A stretch of DNA of 6,638 bases. Origin: an uncultured Ruminococcus sp. (GTDB lineage: Bacteria > Bacillota_A > Clostridia > Oscillospirales > Ruminococcaceae). The stretch spans positions 1 to 6,638 of the forward strand of contig CAMOXW010000077.1 in assembly GCA_946629405.1 (NCBI GenBank). The letters are read 5' to 3'. The position numbers and the translations under genes were made by a program. Position 1 is the stretch's first letter. Every line of letters begins with the position of its first letter. Below the pieces are notes generated by a model, which worked only from the letters and a program-made list of their open reading frames with translations, did not search any database and was not told the DNA's origin. Below, piece by piece: positions 1 through 4,988 of the stretch.

Positions 1-1
1 G

Positions 2-265
2 AGAGTGCTCGGAGGCAGGAGGGACAGACCCTCAAAGCCTGATATACAGATAATCGCGGAGGTTCTTGCAGCGCTTCCGGACGAGGACTGCGAGGCTTAC
101 ATGATAGGCGACAGCAGTGTTGATATTCTGACCGGAAAGAACGCAGGGATACATACAATAGGCTGTGTATGGGGCTTCCGCGGACGCAGTGAGCTTGAAG
201 CTGCCGGCGCTGAGTTCGTTATCGACAAGCCGGAGGAAATCGTCTCTATAATTCGTAATTCGTAA
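2..265 (+). CDS. HAD-superfamily phosphatase, C-terminal part (phosphoglycolate phosphatase-like)
   Basis: This is the 3' end of a gene that begins before the window; the frame is open from base 2 to the TAA at 263-265, about 87 codons. Two HAD motifs are visible: the motif III lysine in a KPD context (K at bases 35-37, after GGRRDRPS), and motif IV as GDSSVD (bases 107-124), whose aspartates bind Mg2+. The following stretch with KNAG, VWGF and the GAEFVIDKPEEI ending matches the usual C-terminus of Gph-type HAD subclass IA phosphatases, soluble enzymes that hydrolyse small phosphomonoesters such as 2-phosphoglycolate. The nucleophile DxD motif and the cap domain lie outside the window, so the substrate is unknown. 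The GTG at base 5 is an internal valine codon, not a start. The last residues (IIRNS) and the stop fall inside the repeat arm that starts at base 250, so the original C-terminus may have been changed slightly by the repeat. Family confident; substrate not. Confidence 0.88.
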   Translation, partial: RVLGGRRDRPSKPDIQIIAEVLAALPDEDCEAYMIGDSSVDILTGKNAGIHTIGCVWGFRGRSELEAAGAEFVIDKPEEIVSIIRNS

Positions 266-281
266 TGCGTAATTCGTAATT
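250..281 (+). repeat. Left inverted-repeat arm, 7-bp units
   Basis: Four 7-bp units (AATTCGT, AATTCGT, AATGCGT, AATTCGT) followed by AATT. Reverse-complemented, it matches 552-583 at 30 of 32 positions; the two differences reflect where the AATGCGT variant sits. It overlaps the last codons and stop of the HAD gene. Confidence 0.85.
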
Positions 282-344
282 ATTTGTATCGCCTGACGGC
301 GATGTATTTTAATTTTAAATCCGTCCGCGCAAGCGGACACCACA
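261..344 (+). repeat. 84-bp direct repeat, copy A
   Basis: Identical to 469-552 except at one base (C330 versus T538), an offset of exactly 208 bp. It contains part of the heptad arm, a hairpin at 285-306 with a T-rich tail, an A/T-rich linker, and a second hairpin at 323-338. That hairpin is GTCCGC/GCGGAC around a GCAA tetraloop. Unlike copy B, it is not followed by a right-hand heptad arm, so it looks truncated or fused to the next segment. Confidence 0.92.
285..316 (+). terminator. Terminator-like hairpin in repeat copy A, downstream of the HAD gene
   Basis: The core stem ATCGCC (288-293) pairs with GGCGAT (298-303) around TGAC. It can be lengthened to 285/306 by two G-U wobbles and one A-U pair. 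The RNA would continue with UUUUAAUUUU (307-316). The position, 20 bases after the HAD stop, suits an intrinsic terminator. The U-run is interrupted by AA, so efficiency is uncertain. Confidence 0.5.
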
Positions 345-397
345 TATCCTCCTTTTAGTTGTCAGAGCTTAGAACCAAGCATTTTACCCACTCTTAG

Positions 398-465
398 TGT
401 AAGATTTTAAGACTTTAAGACTTTAAGACTTTAAGATTTTATTTCTTATAAACCAACATCTTACA
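398..465. repeat. 8-bp inverted repeat enclosing an octamer array
   Basis: TGTAAGAT (398-405) is the exact reverse complement of ATCTTACA (458-465), with 52 bases between. The tandem octamers at 406-437 begin directly after the left arm, and the right arm ends at the first base of the heptads leading into repeat copy B. The spacing is large for a simple RNA hairpin, so this may be a DNA-level boundary or chance. Confidence 0.5.
406..437 (+). repeat. Tandem octamer repeat (TTTAAGAC x3 plus TTTAAGAT)
   Basis: Four consecutive 8-bp units at 406, 414, 422 and 430; the first three are identical and the fourth ends in T instead of C. A degenerate unit (GTAAGATT, 399-406) precedes it. Such arrays change copy number by slippage. 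No coding role is apparent. Confidence 0.85.
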
Positions 466-492
466 ATGCGTAATGCGTAATTCGTAATTATT

Positions 493-524
493 TGTATCGC
501 CTGACGGCGATGTATTTTAATTTT
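493..524 (+). terminator. Terminator-like hairpin in repeat copy B
   Basis: Same structure as the hairpin in copy A: core stem ATCGCC (496-501) and GGCGAT (506-511) with a TGAC loop, then a TTTTAATTTT tail at 515-524. It lies about 75 bp upstream of the secA -35 box and could block incoming transcription. It may simply be part of the repeat. Confidence 0.4.
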
Positions 525-551
525 AAATCCGTCCGCGTAAGCGGACACCAC

Positions 552-583
552 AATTACGCATTACGAATTACGAATTACGAATT
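552..583 (-). repeat. Right inverted-repeat arm, 7-bp units
   Basis: AATT followed by ACGCATT and three ACGAATT units, the reverse-complement form of the left arm at 250-281. It ends 15 bp before the -35 box of the secA promoter. Confidence 0.85.
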
Positions 584-598
584 GAATTAAAGTGGGTC

Positions 599-627
599 TT
601 GACAAAAACCCGGATTTGTAATATAAT
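599..627 (+). promoter_or_regulatory. Consensus sigma-A promoter of secA
   Basis: TTGACA at 599-604 and TATAAT at 622-627 are both perfect consensus hexamers with an optimal 17-bp spacer. Transcription should start near 634-635, giving a leader of about 55 nt to the secA ATG at 690. A perfect promoter fits a constitutively and strongly expressed essential gene. Confidence 0.9.
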
Positions 628-649
628 ATATTGTATGTATTTATATCTG

Positions 650-682
650 CACGCGGTTGAGCGTGAATAAACGTAAAGAAGG
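650..682 (+). promoter_or_regulatory. secA leader: small hairpin and Shine-Dalgarno
   Basis: CACGC (650-654) pairs with GCGTG (661-665) around a six-base loop. The Shine-Dalgarno AAAGAAGG follows at 675-682, 7 bases before ATG 690. This spacing decides the start: the in-frame TTG at 657 lies in the hairpin loop and has no ribosome-binding site, although it would add 11 residues. Confidence 0.6.
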
Positions 683-689
683 TACACAA

Positions 690-3452
690 ATGGGGCTGTT
701 TAAAAATATATTCGGTGCCAACGCTTACAGTAACAGAGAACTTAAGCGCATCGCGCCGATCAAGAATCAGGTCCTTGAGCTTGATGAGGAATATCAGGCT
801 CTCTCGGATGCTGAGCTGAAAGCCAAAACTGACGAATTCAAGGACAGGCTCGCGGACGGCGAGACCCTCGATGATATCCTCCCGGAGGCTCTGGCTACTG
901 TCAGGGAGGCTGCGTGGAGAGTTCTTGAAAAGAAGCCGTATCCTGTCCAGATAATCGGTGCTATCGTTCTTCATCAGGGACGTATCGCCGAGATGAAGAC
1001 CGGTGAAGGTAAAACTCTCGTTGCGTGTGTTGCTTCCTACCTCAATGCTCTTTCGGGTCTGGGAGTTCACGTTGTTACCGTTAACGACTACCTTGCCAAG
1101 ACACAGGCTGAGGAAATGGGAAAGGTACTGCGCTGGCTGGGACTTACAGTAGGCTGCATCCTCCACGGCCTCAACAACGACGAAAGACGCGCCGCATACA
1201 ACTGCGACGTTACCTATGCCACAAATAACGAGCTGGGCTTCGACTACCTCCGTGACAACATGGTCACCCACAAGGAGGAGCGCGTTCAGAGAGCTCCAAA
1301 CTTCGCTATCGTGGACGAGGTGGACTCTATCCTCATCGACGAGGCGCGTACACCTCTTATCATTTCCGGACGCGGCGACAAGTCAACTGACCTCTATACA
1401 ATTGCTGACCGCTTCGCAAAAACTCTCACCTCTACCACCGTTGTTGAAATGGACGACAAGGTGGACCAGGACGAGGTCAATGAGACTGCTGACTATATCA
1501 TCGACGAGAAGGCCAAGACCGCTACTATCACCCAGAGAGGCGTAAAGAAGGCTGAGAACGCTTTCCGCGTCGATAACCTCATGGACTCCGAGAATATGAC
1601 CCTCCTCCACCATATCAACCAGGCTATCAAGGCTAACGGCGTTATGAAGAACGGTATCGACTATATCGTTCAGGACGGCGAGGTCATCATCGTTGACGAG
1701 TTCACCGGACGTCTTATGATGGGACGCCGCTTCAACGACGGTCTGCATCAGGCTATCGAGGCCAAGGAGGGCGTGAAGATCAAGAGTGAGTCCAAGACCC
1801 TTGCTACTATCACCTTCCAGAATTTCTTCCGCCTTTATACAAAGCTCTCCGGTATGACCGGTACCGCTATGACCGAGGAAGACGAGTTCAAGGAGATATA
1901 CAAGCTCGATGTCATCGCTATCCCGACCAACAAGCCCGTTATCCGTATCGACCACAATGACCTCGTTTACAGCACTGAAAAGGGCAAGTATGCCGCTATC
2001 ATCGATAAGATCATCGAGTGCCATGAAAAAGGTCAGCCTATTCTCGTCGGTACTGTTTCTATCGAGAAGTCGGAGCTTCTCTCCGCTATGCTCAAGAGAA
2101 AGGGCGTAAAGCATGAGGTCCTCAACGCCAAGCAGCACGCTAAGGAAGCCGAGATAGTCGCTCAGGCGGGTAAGTACGGCGCTGTTACTATCGCTACGAA
2201 TATGGCAGGACGTGGTACAGATATCATGCTCGGCGGTAACGCTGAGTTCCTCGCAAGAGCTGAGATGAGAAAGCGCGAGGTCCCCGAGGAGATAATCTCC
2301 GAGGCTATCGGCTATGCTGATACCGACAATGAGGAAGTTCTTGAAGCAAGAAAGCTCTACCGCGAGCTTTATGATAAATTCAATGCTGAGGTAAAGGAGA
2401 AGGCTGTTGCCGTCAAGGAAGCCGGAGGCCTCTATATCCTCGGTACAGAGCGCCATGAGTCAAGACGTATCGACAATCAGCTCCGCGGACGTTCAGGCCG
2501 TCAGGGCGACGAGGGCGAGAGCTGCTTCTTCCTCTCGGTCGAGGACGATCTTATGCGAATATTTGCAGGAGACAGACTCGAAAACCTCATGCGTACTCTT
2601 AAAGTTGCGGAGGATACGCCTATCGAGAGCAAGTTCCTCACAAGGATAATCGAGTCCTCACAGAAGAAGGTCGAGGGCAATAACTTCAGCATCAGAAAGA
2701 ACGTCCTTAACTACGACGACGTAATGAACGTACAGCGTGAGATAATCTATCAGCAGCGTTCACAGGTGCTCGACGGCGATGACCTCCATGAGACTATCCT
2801 CAAAATGATGGAGGAGCATATCGCATCAACTGTTGATAATTACATAATAGACGAAGACGTAAGGGACGAGTGGAACCTTGTCGGTCTCAAAGACCACTTC
2901 CTCGGCTGGCTCATCGGTCCTGAGGACCTTGACTTCGATGAGGATGAACTCCAGAGCGTTACAAAGGAGGAGATCACAAATGCCCTTATCGCTAAGGCAG
3001 GTGAGCTCTATCAGGCTAAGGAGGAAGAATACGGCTCCGATATCATGAGAGAGCTTGAGAGAGTTATACTCCTTAAAGTAGTCGATACCAAGTGGATGGC
3101 ACATATCGACGATATGGAGGAGCTCAAGAAGGGTATCGGACTTCGTTCCTACGGCCAGAAGAACCCTGTTGTAGAGTACCGTGTAGAGGGCTTTGATATG
3201 TTCGATGCTATGGTCGAGTCTATCCGCGAGGATACTATCCGTATGCTGCTCACTGTCAAGCTCCAGAAGAAAGAAGCACCTGAACGCGAGCAGGTCGCAA
3301 AGCCTGACGCTCCCAATGCAGGTGCAGGCGACGGAAGCTTCTCTGAACCCGCTAAGTCAAAGAAGAAGGTCGGCGATAACGACCCCTGTCCGTGCGGAAG
3401 CGGCAAAAAGTACAAGAAGTGCTGCAAGAACAAGGATCTCGGCAAAGAATAA
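690..3452 (+). CDS. secA: SecA, preprotein translocase ATPase
   Basis: SecA is the peripheral membrane ATPase that pushes unfolded preproteins through the SecYEG channel. The 920-residue protein is complete. The N-terminus MGLFKNIFG is typical. NBD1 has Walker A MKTGEGKT (102-109), TVNDYLA (130-136), YLRDNM (186-191) and the Walker B DEVD (209-212). The preprotein cross-linking region spans roughly 222-370. NBD2 carries [10 protein letters not shown] (503-512) and the arginine-finger region [13 protein letters not shown] (597-609). A helical scaffold and wing follow from about 615 to 855. After a lysine-, proline- and alanine-rich linker, the tail has a zinc-binding SEC-C motif with C900, C902, C911 and C912. 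NBD2 carries an insertion of about 60 residues (518-577), much longer than in Bacillus subtilis SecA. Start ATG 690 is chosen for its Shine-Dalgarno. It has its own consensus promoter and a hairpin after the stop. Codon use looks biased toward C-ending codons, as expected for high expression. Nothing is missing. Confidence 0.98.
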   Translation: MGLFKNIFGANAYSNRELKRIAPIKNQVLELDEEYQALSDAELKAKTDEFKDRLADGETLDDILPEALATVREAAWRVLEKKPYPVQIIGAIVLHQGRIAEMKTGEGKTLVACVASYLNALSGLGVHVVTVNDYLAKTQAEEMGKVLRWLGLTVGCILHGLNNDERRAAYNCDVTYATNNELGFDYLRDNMVTHKEERVQRAPNFAIVDEVDSILIDEARTPLIISGRGDKSTDLYTIADRFAKTLTSTTVVEMDDKVDQDEVNETADYIIDEKAKTATITQRGVKKAENAFRVDNLMDSENMTLLHHINQAIKANGVMKNGIDYIVQDGEVIIVDEFTGRLMMGRRFNDGLHQAIEAKEGVKIKSESKTLATITFQNFFRLYTKLSGMTGTAMTEEDEFKEIYKLDVIAIPTNKPVIRIDHNDLVYSTEKGKYAAIIDKIIECHEKGQPILVGTVSIEKSELLSAMLKRKGVKHEVLNAKQHAKEAEIVAQAGKYGAVTIATNMAGRGTDIMLGGNAEFLARAEMRKREVPEEIISEAIGYADTDNEEVLEARKLYRELYDKFNAEVKEKAVAVKEAGGLYILGTERHESRRIDNQLRGRSGRQGDEGESCFFLSVEDDLMRIFAGDRLENLMRTLKVAEDTPIESKFLTRIIESSQKKVEGNNFSIRKNVLNYDDVMNVQREIIYQQRSQVLDGDDLHETILKMMEEHIASTVDNYIIDEDVRDEWNLVGLKDHFLGWLIGPEDLDFDEDELQSVTKEEITNALIAKAGELYQAKEEEYGSDIMRELERVILLKVVDTKWMAHIDDMEELKKGIGLRSYGQKNPVVEYRVEGFDMFDAMVESIREDTIRMLLTVKLQKKEAPEREQVAKPDAPNAGAGDGSFSEPAKSKKKVGDNDPCPCGSGKKYKKCCKNKDLGKE

Positions 3453-3455
3453 CTG

Positions 3456-3486
3456 AAAGGGAGGCACTGAGCCTCCCTTTAATTGA
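3456..3486 (+). terminator. Terminator-like hairpin after secA
   Basis: A perfect 10-bp stem, AAAGGGAGGC (3456-3465) and GCCTCCCTTT (3471-3480), encloses ACTGA and starts 4 bases after the secA stop. The tail is weak: the three Ts belong to the stem and are followed by AATTGATT. It probably terminates part of the secA transcripts and protects their 3' ends. hflX begins only 40 bases later with no evident promoter between, so read-through seems needed. Confidence 0.75.
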
Positions 3487-3506
3487 TTAGGCTGACCGGA
3501 TTAAAT

Positions 3507-3514
3507 GGGAGGTG
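3507..3514 (+). promoter_or_regulatory. hflX Shine-Dalgarno that fixes the start
   Basis: GGGAGGTG lies 5 bases before ATG 3520. The in-frame ATG at 3505 overlaps this site and has no site of its own, so the start at 3520 is preferred. The 3' arm of the preceding hairpin (CCTCCC, 3472-3477) is complementary to the GGGAGG here. Confidence 0.8.
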
Positions 3515-3519
3515 CTTAT

Positions 3520-4773
3520 ATGTACGAAAACAAAACAGAAGAACTTCCGGTAAGAACGGTGCTTGCCTGCGTGGATACGGGTGAGTTTGACGCTGAGGCG
3601 TCGATAAGCGAGCTTGCGGAACTTGCGGCTGCTGCAAATGCTGAGGTCGTCGGTACAGTTATCCAGCGCAAGCAGACCTTCGACCCCGCAACGTGTATGG
3701 GCGCAGGAAGACTTGAAGAACTAAAGGAGCAGATAGACGCCCTTGAAGCTGAACTGGTGATATTCGACCACGAGCTGACAGGCGTTCAGGTGCGGAATAT
3801 CGAGGATATTCTCGATGTCAGGGTGATCGACCGCACAACGCTCATACTGGATATATTTGCGCAGCGTGCAAGGACTAAGGAGGGAAAGCTTCAGGTCGAG
3901 CTCGCTCAGCAGAAGTACCGCCTTCCTCGCCTTACCGGTATGGGTACTGCTCTTTCAAGGCTTGGCGGCGGAATAGGTACAAGAGGTCCCGGCGAAACTA
4001 AGCTTGAGACCGACAAGCGCCATATCCGCAGGAGGATCACCGCTCTCGAGGCTGAACTTGATGAGCTGAAAAAGCACCGCGACTTCTCACGCTCCCGAAG
4101 AAAAAAGGACGGCGTGCTCTGCGCGGCGATAGTGGGATATACCAATGTCGGGAAGTCAACTCTGCTCAATTCTCTTACAGAAGCGGGAGTTCTTGCCGAA
4201 AATAAGCTCTTTGCAACACTTGACACTACCTCGCGCTCTATTGAGCTTCCCGACGGAAGGAGCGTTATGCTGATAGATACTGTAGGGCTTATCAGAAGGC
4301 TCCCCCATGAGCTTGTGGAGGCTTTCAGGTCAACTCTTGAAGAAGCTGCTGCGGCTGACGTTATCCTTCATGTTCAGGACCTCTCGTCACCTGAGAGAGC
4401 GCAGCAGGCTGAGGTCGCGGAAAAGCTGCTGGGTGAGCTCGGCTGTGAGGGTATCCCCCGGATAAATGTCCTGAATAAGTGCGATGCTGCAATCGAGCCT
4501 GATACGGTGTTTGAGGACGACTCGACTGTCATGATATCCGCCCTGCATCACGACGGATTTGCAAGGCTCTTACAGCTCATTTCCGCAAAGCTTCCCGAGA
4601 CCGCAAGGCGTATGCAGCTGCTCGTCCCCTACGATAAGGCTTCCCTCATAAGCCGCATCCGTCAGGATGGCAGAGTGTTCTCCGAGGAGTTTACCACCGA
4701 GGGTACTGTCATAGATGCCCTTGTCGATATAAAGCTTGTGAGCGAGGCCGAGAAGCTTGTCCTGAAACAGTGA
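3520..4773 (+). CDS. hflX: HflX, ribosome-associated GTPase
   Basis: HflX is an Obg-HflX GTPase that binds the 50S subunit and splits stalled or stressed 70S ribosomes; in some Firmicutes relatives it affects resistance to ribosome-targeting antibiotics. The 417 residues are a complete single-copy architecture. An N-terminal nucleotide-binding-like domain covers about 1-135. The family's glycine-rich hallmark SRLGGGIGTRGPGETKLE is at 146-163. A charged helical linker (165-197) rich in Arg, Lys and Glu follows. The G domain has G1 GYTNVGKST (206-214), G2 around ATLDTTSR (232-239), G3 DTVGLI (253-258), G4 NKCD (319-322) and G5 SAL (340-342). A short C-terminal domain ends near KLVLKQ. The start is set by the Shine-Dalgarno at 3507. 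It follows secA closely, past a terminator-like hairpin, with no recognisable promoter between, so it is likely expressed by read-through or from a promoter inside the secA 3' end. No defects seen. Confidence 0.96.
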   Translation: MYENKTEELPVRTVLACVDTGEFDAEASISELAELAAAANAEVVGTVIQRKQTFDPATCMGAGRLEELKEQIDALEAELVIFDHELTGVQVRNIEDILDVRVIDRTTLILDIFAQRARTKEGKLQVELAQQKYRLPRLTGMGTALSRLGGGIGTRGPGETKLETDKRHIRRRITALEAELDELKKHRDFSRSRRKKDGVLCAAIVGYTNVGKSTLLNSLTEAGVLAENKLFATLDTTSRSIELPDGRSVMLIDTVGLIRRLPHELVEAFRSTLEEAAAADVILHVQDLSSPERAQQAEVAEKLLGELGCEGIPRINVLNKCDAAIEPDTVFEDDSTVMISALHHDGFARLLQLISAKLPETARRMQLLVPYDKASLISRIRQDGRVFSEEFTTEGTVIDALVDIKLVSEAEKLVLKQ

Positions 4774-4783
4774 GCAGCGTGCT

Positions 4784-4804
4784 GAGGATATCGCTGATAA
4801 CCTC
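4784..4804 (+). terminator. Hairpin after hflX, possible weak terminator
   Basis: GAGGATATC (4784-4792) pairs with GATAACCTC (4796-4804) with one A-A mismatch and a GCT loop, 10 bases after the hflX stop. It lacks a T-run, so it may act with Rho or as a 3'-end stabiliser and not as an intrinsic terminator. Confidence 0.4.
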
Positions 4805-4818
4805 TCGGTCAGAATTGC

Positions 4819-4856
4819 TTGACAATCATGCCAAAACGTGGCATAATAAGTATAAT
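4819..4856 (+). promoter_or_regulatory. guaA promoter with extended -10
   Basis: TTGACA (4819-4824), a 17-bp spacer and CATAAT (4842-4847), preceded by TG at 4839-4840 for an extended -10. A second TATAAT lies at 4851-4856, but it is 26 bp from the -35 box and would need a different -35. With the first -10, transcription starts near 4854, giving a leader of about 135 nt. Confidence 0.8.
4828..4844. promoter_or_regulatory. Perfect inverted repeat inside the guaA promoter (candidate operator)
   Basis: ATGCCA (4828-4833) and TGGCAT (4839-4844) flank AAACG. The palindrome fills the spacer and covers the first bases of the -10 box, so a bound repressor would exclude RNA polymerase. It does not resemble the Bacillus PurR box. 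The regulator is unknown and no regulator gene is in the window. Confidence 0.45.
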
Positions 4857-4858
4857 AC

Positions 4859-4973
4859 AGCAAACGGCAGATTTTCTGGAGTTTGCTATCTGCGAGGCAT
4901 TTTAAATCATTTATTATAGTGAGCGTCAGAATATTTTGCCGTTCACTATAAACAACTATGCGGCAGTCGCCGC
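4859..4973 (+). ncRNA. Structured 5' leader of guaA (three hairpins, no recognised riboswitch class)
   Basis: Hairpin 1: AGCAAAC (4859-4865) with GTTTGCT (4881-4887), then a GG/GA internal loop and an inner CAGA/TCTG stem (4868-4871 with 4875-4878). An alternative 6-bp pairing, GCAGAT (4867-4872) with ATCTGC (4888-4893), competes with the inner stem. Hairpin 2: an 11-bp stem, 4915-4925 with 4940-4950, including one G-U pair, around a 14-base loop. Hairpin 3: GCGGC (4960-4964) with GCCGC (4969-4973), ending 4 bases before the Shine-Dalgarno. The conserved purine-riboswitch loop and junction sequences are not evident. A regulatory role is inferred from the structure and its place before a purine gene. 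Confidence 0.45.
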
Positions 4974-4977
4974 GAAC

Positions 4978-4983
4978 AGGAGG
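4978..4983 (+). promoter_or_regulatory. guaA Shine-Dalgarno
   Basis: A perfect AGGAGG, 5 bases before ATG 4989. It sits directly after hairpin 3 of the leader, so structure changes there could affect ribosome access. Confidence 0.85.
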
Positions 4984-4988
4984 TCAAT

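Larger units (their letters stand above)
250..583. mobile_element. Non-coding repeat block bounded by 32-bp inverted repeats (MITE-like, possibly composite)
   Basis: The stretch between the HAD gene and secA holds no credible gene. It is built from repeats: inverted arms at 250-281 and 552-583, two 84-bp direct repeats at 261-344 and 469-552, and a tandem octamer array at 406-437. The arms are 7-bp units (AATTCGT with some AATGCGT) and match each other at 30 of 32 positions when one is reverse-complemented. No transposase is present, so any movement would need one supplied in trans, as for MITEs. I could not identify a clear target-site duplication. Bases 465-583 alone also look like a complete small element (arm, two hairpins, arm), which makes a nested or composite origin plausible. 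Calling it mobile is inference; the repeats themselves are directly visible. Confidence 0.6.
465..583. repeat. Self-contained arm-hairpin-hairpin-arm unit (contains repeat copy B)
   Basis: Three heptads plus AATT (465-489) form a left arm that is inverted relative to 552-583, matching 22 of 25 positions. Between them lie the hairpin 493-514 with T-rich tail 515-524 and the hairpin 531-546 (GTCCGC/GCGGAC around GTAA). At about 119 bp this is the size and shape of a small MITE or REP-like unit. The 84-bp core 469-552 is the second copy of 261-344. Confidence 0.65.

Noticed and set aside
32..343. Reverse-strand ORF across the HAD end and repeat copy A
   Set aside because: It is a shadow of the HAD frame and repeat DNA, with no domain or ribosome-binding site evident.
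250..583. CRISPR array in the repeat block
   Set aside because: The direct repeats are only two, 84 bp long and heptad-based. There are no regular unique spacers and no cas genes.
657..689. Upstream TTG start for SecA giving 931 residues
   Set aside because: There is no ribosome-binding site before TTG 657, while ATG 690 has AAAGAAGG at a good distance and starts the typical MGLFKNIFG terminus.
1383..2456. Long reverse-strand ORF inside secA (357 codons)
   Set aside because: It is antisense to the conserved SecA frame and has a leucine-, serine- and valine-rich shadow composition without recognisable motifs.
3505..3519. Upstream ATG start for HflX
   Set aside because: ATG 3505 overlaps the Shine-Dalgarno GGGAGGTG that serves ATG 3520, and has no site of its own.
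4851..4988. Purine (guanine) riboswitch before guaA
   Set aside because: TATAAT and GGAGTTTGCTATCTG look superficially similar to the purine aptamer, but the GTTTCTACC junction, the CCGTAAA-type loop and the closing P1 pairing are not found in the right order.
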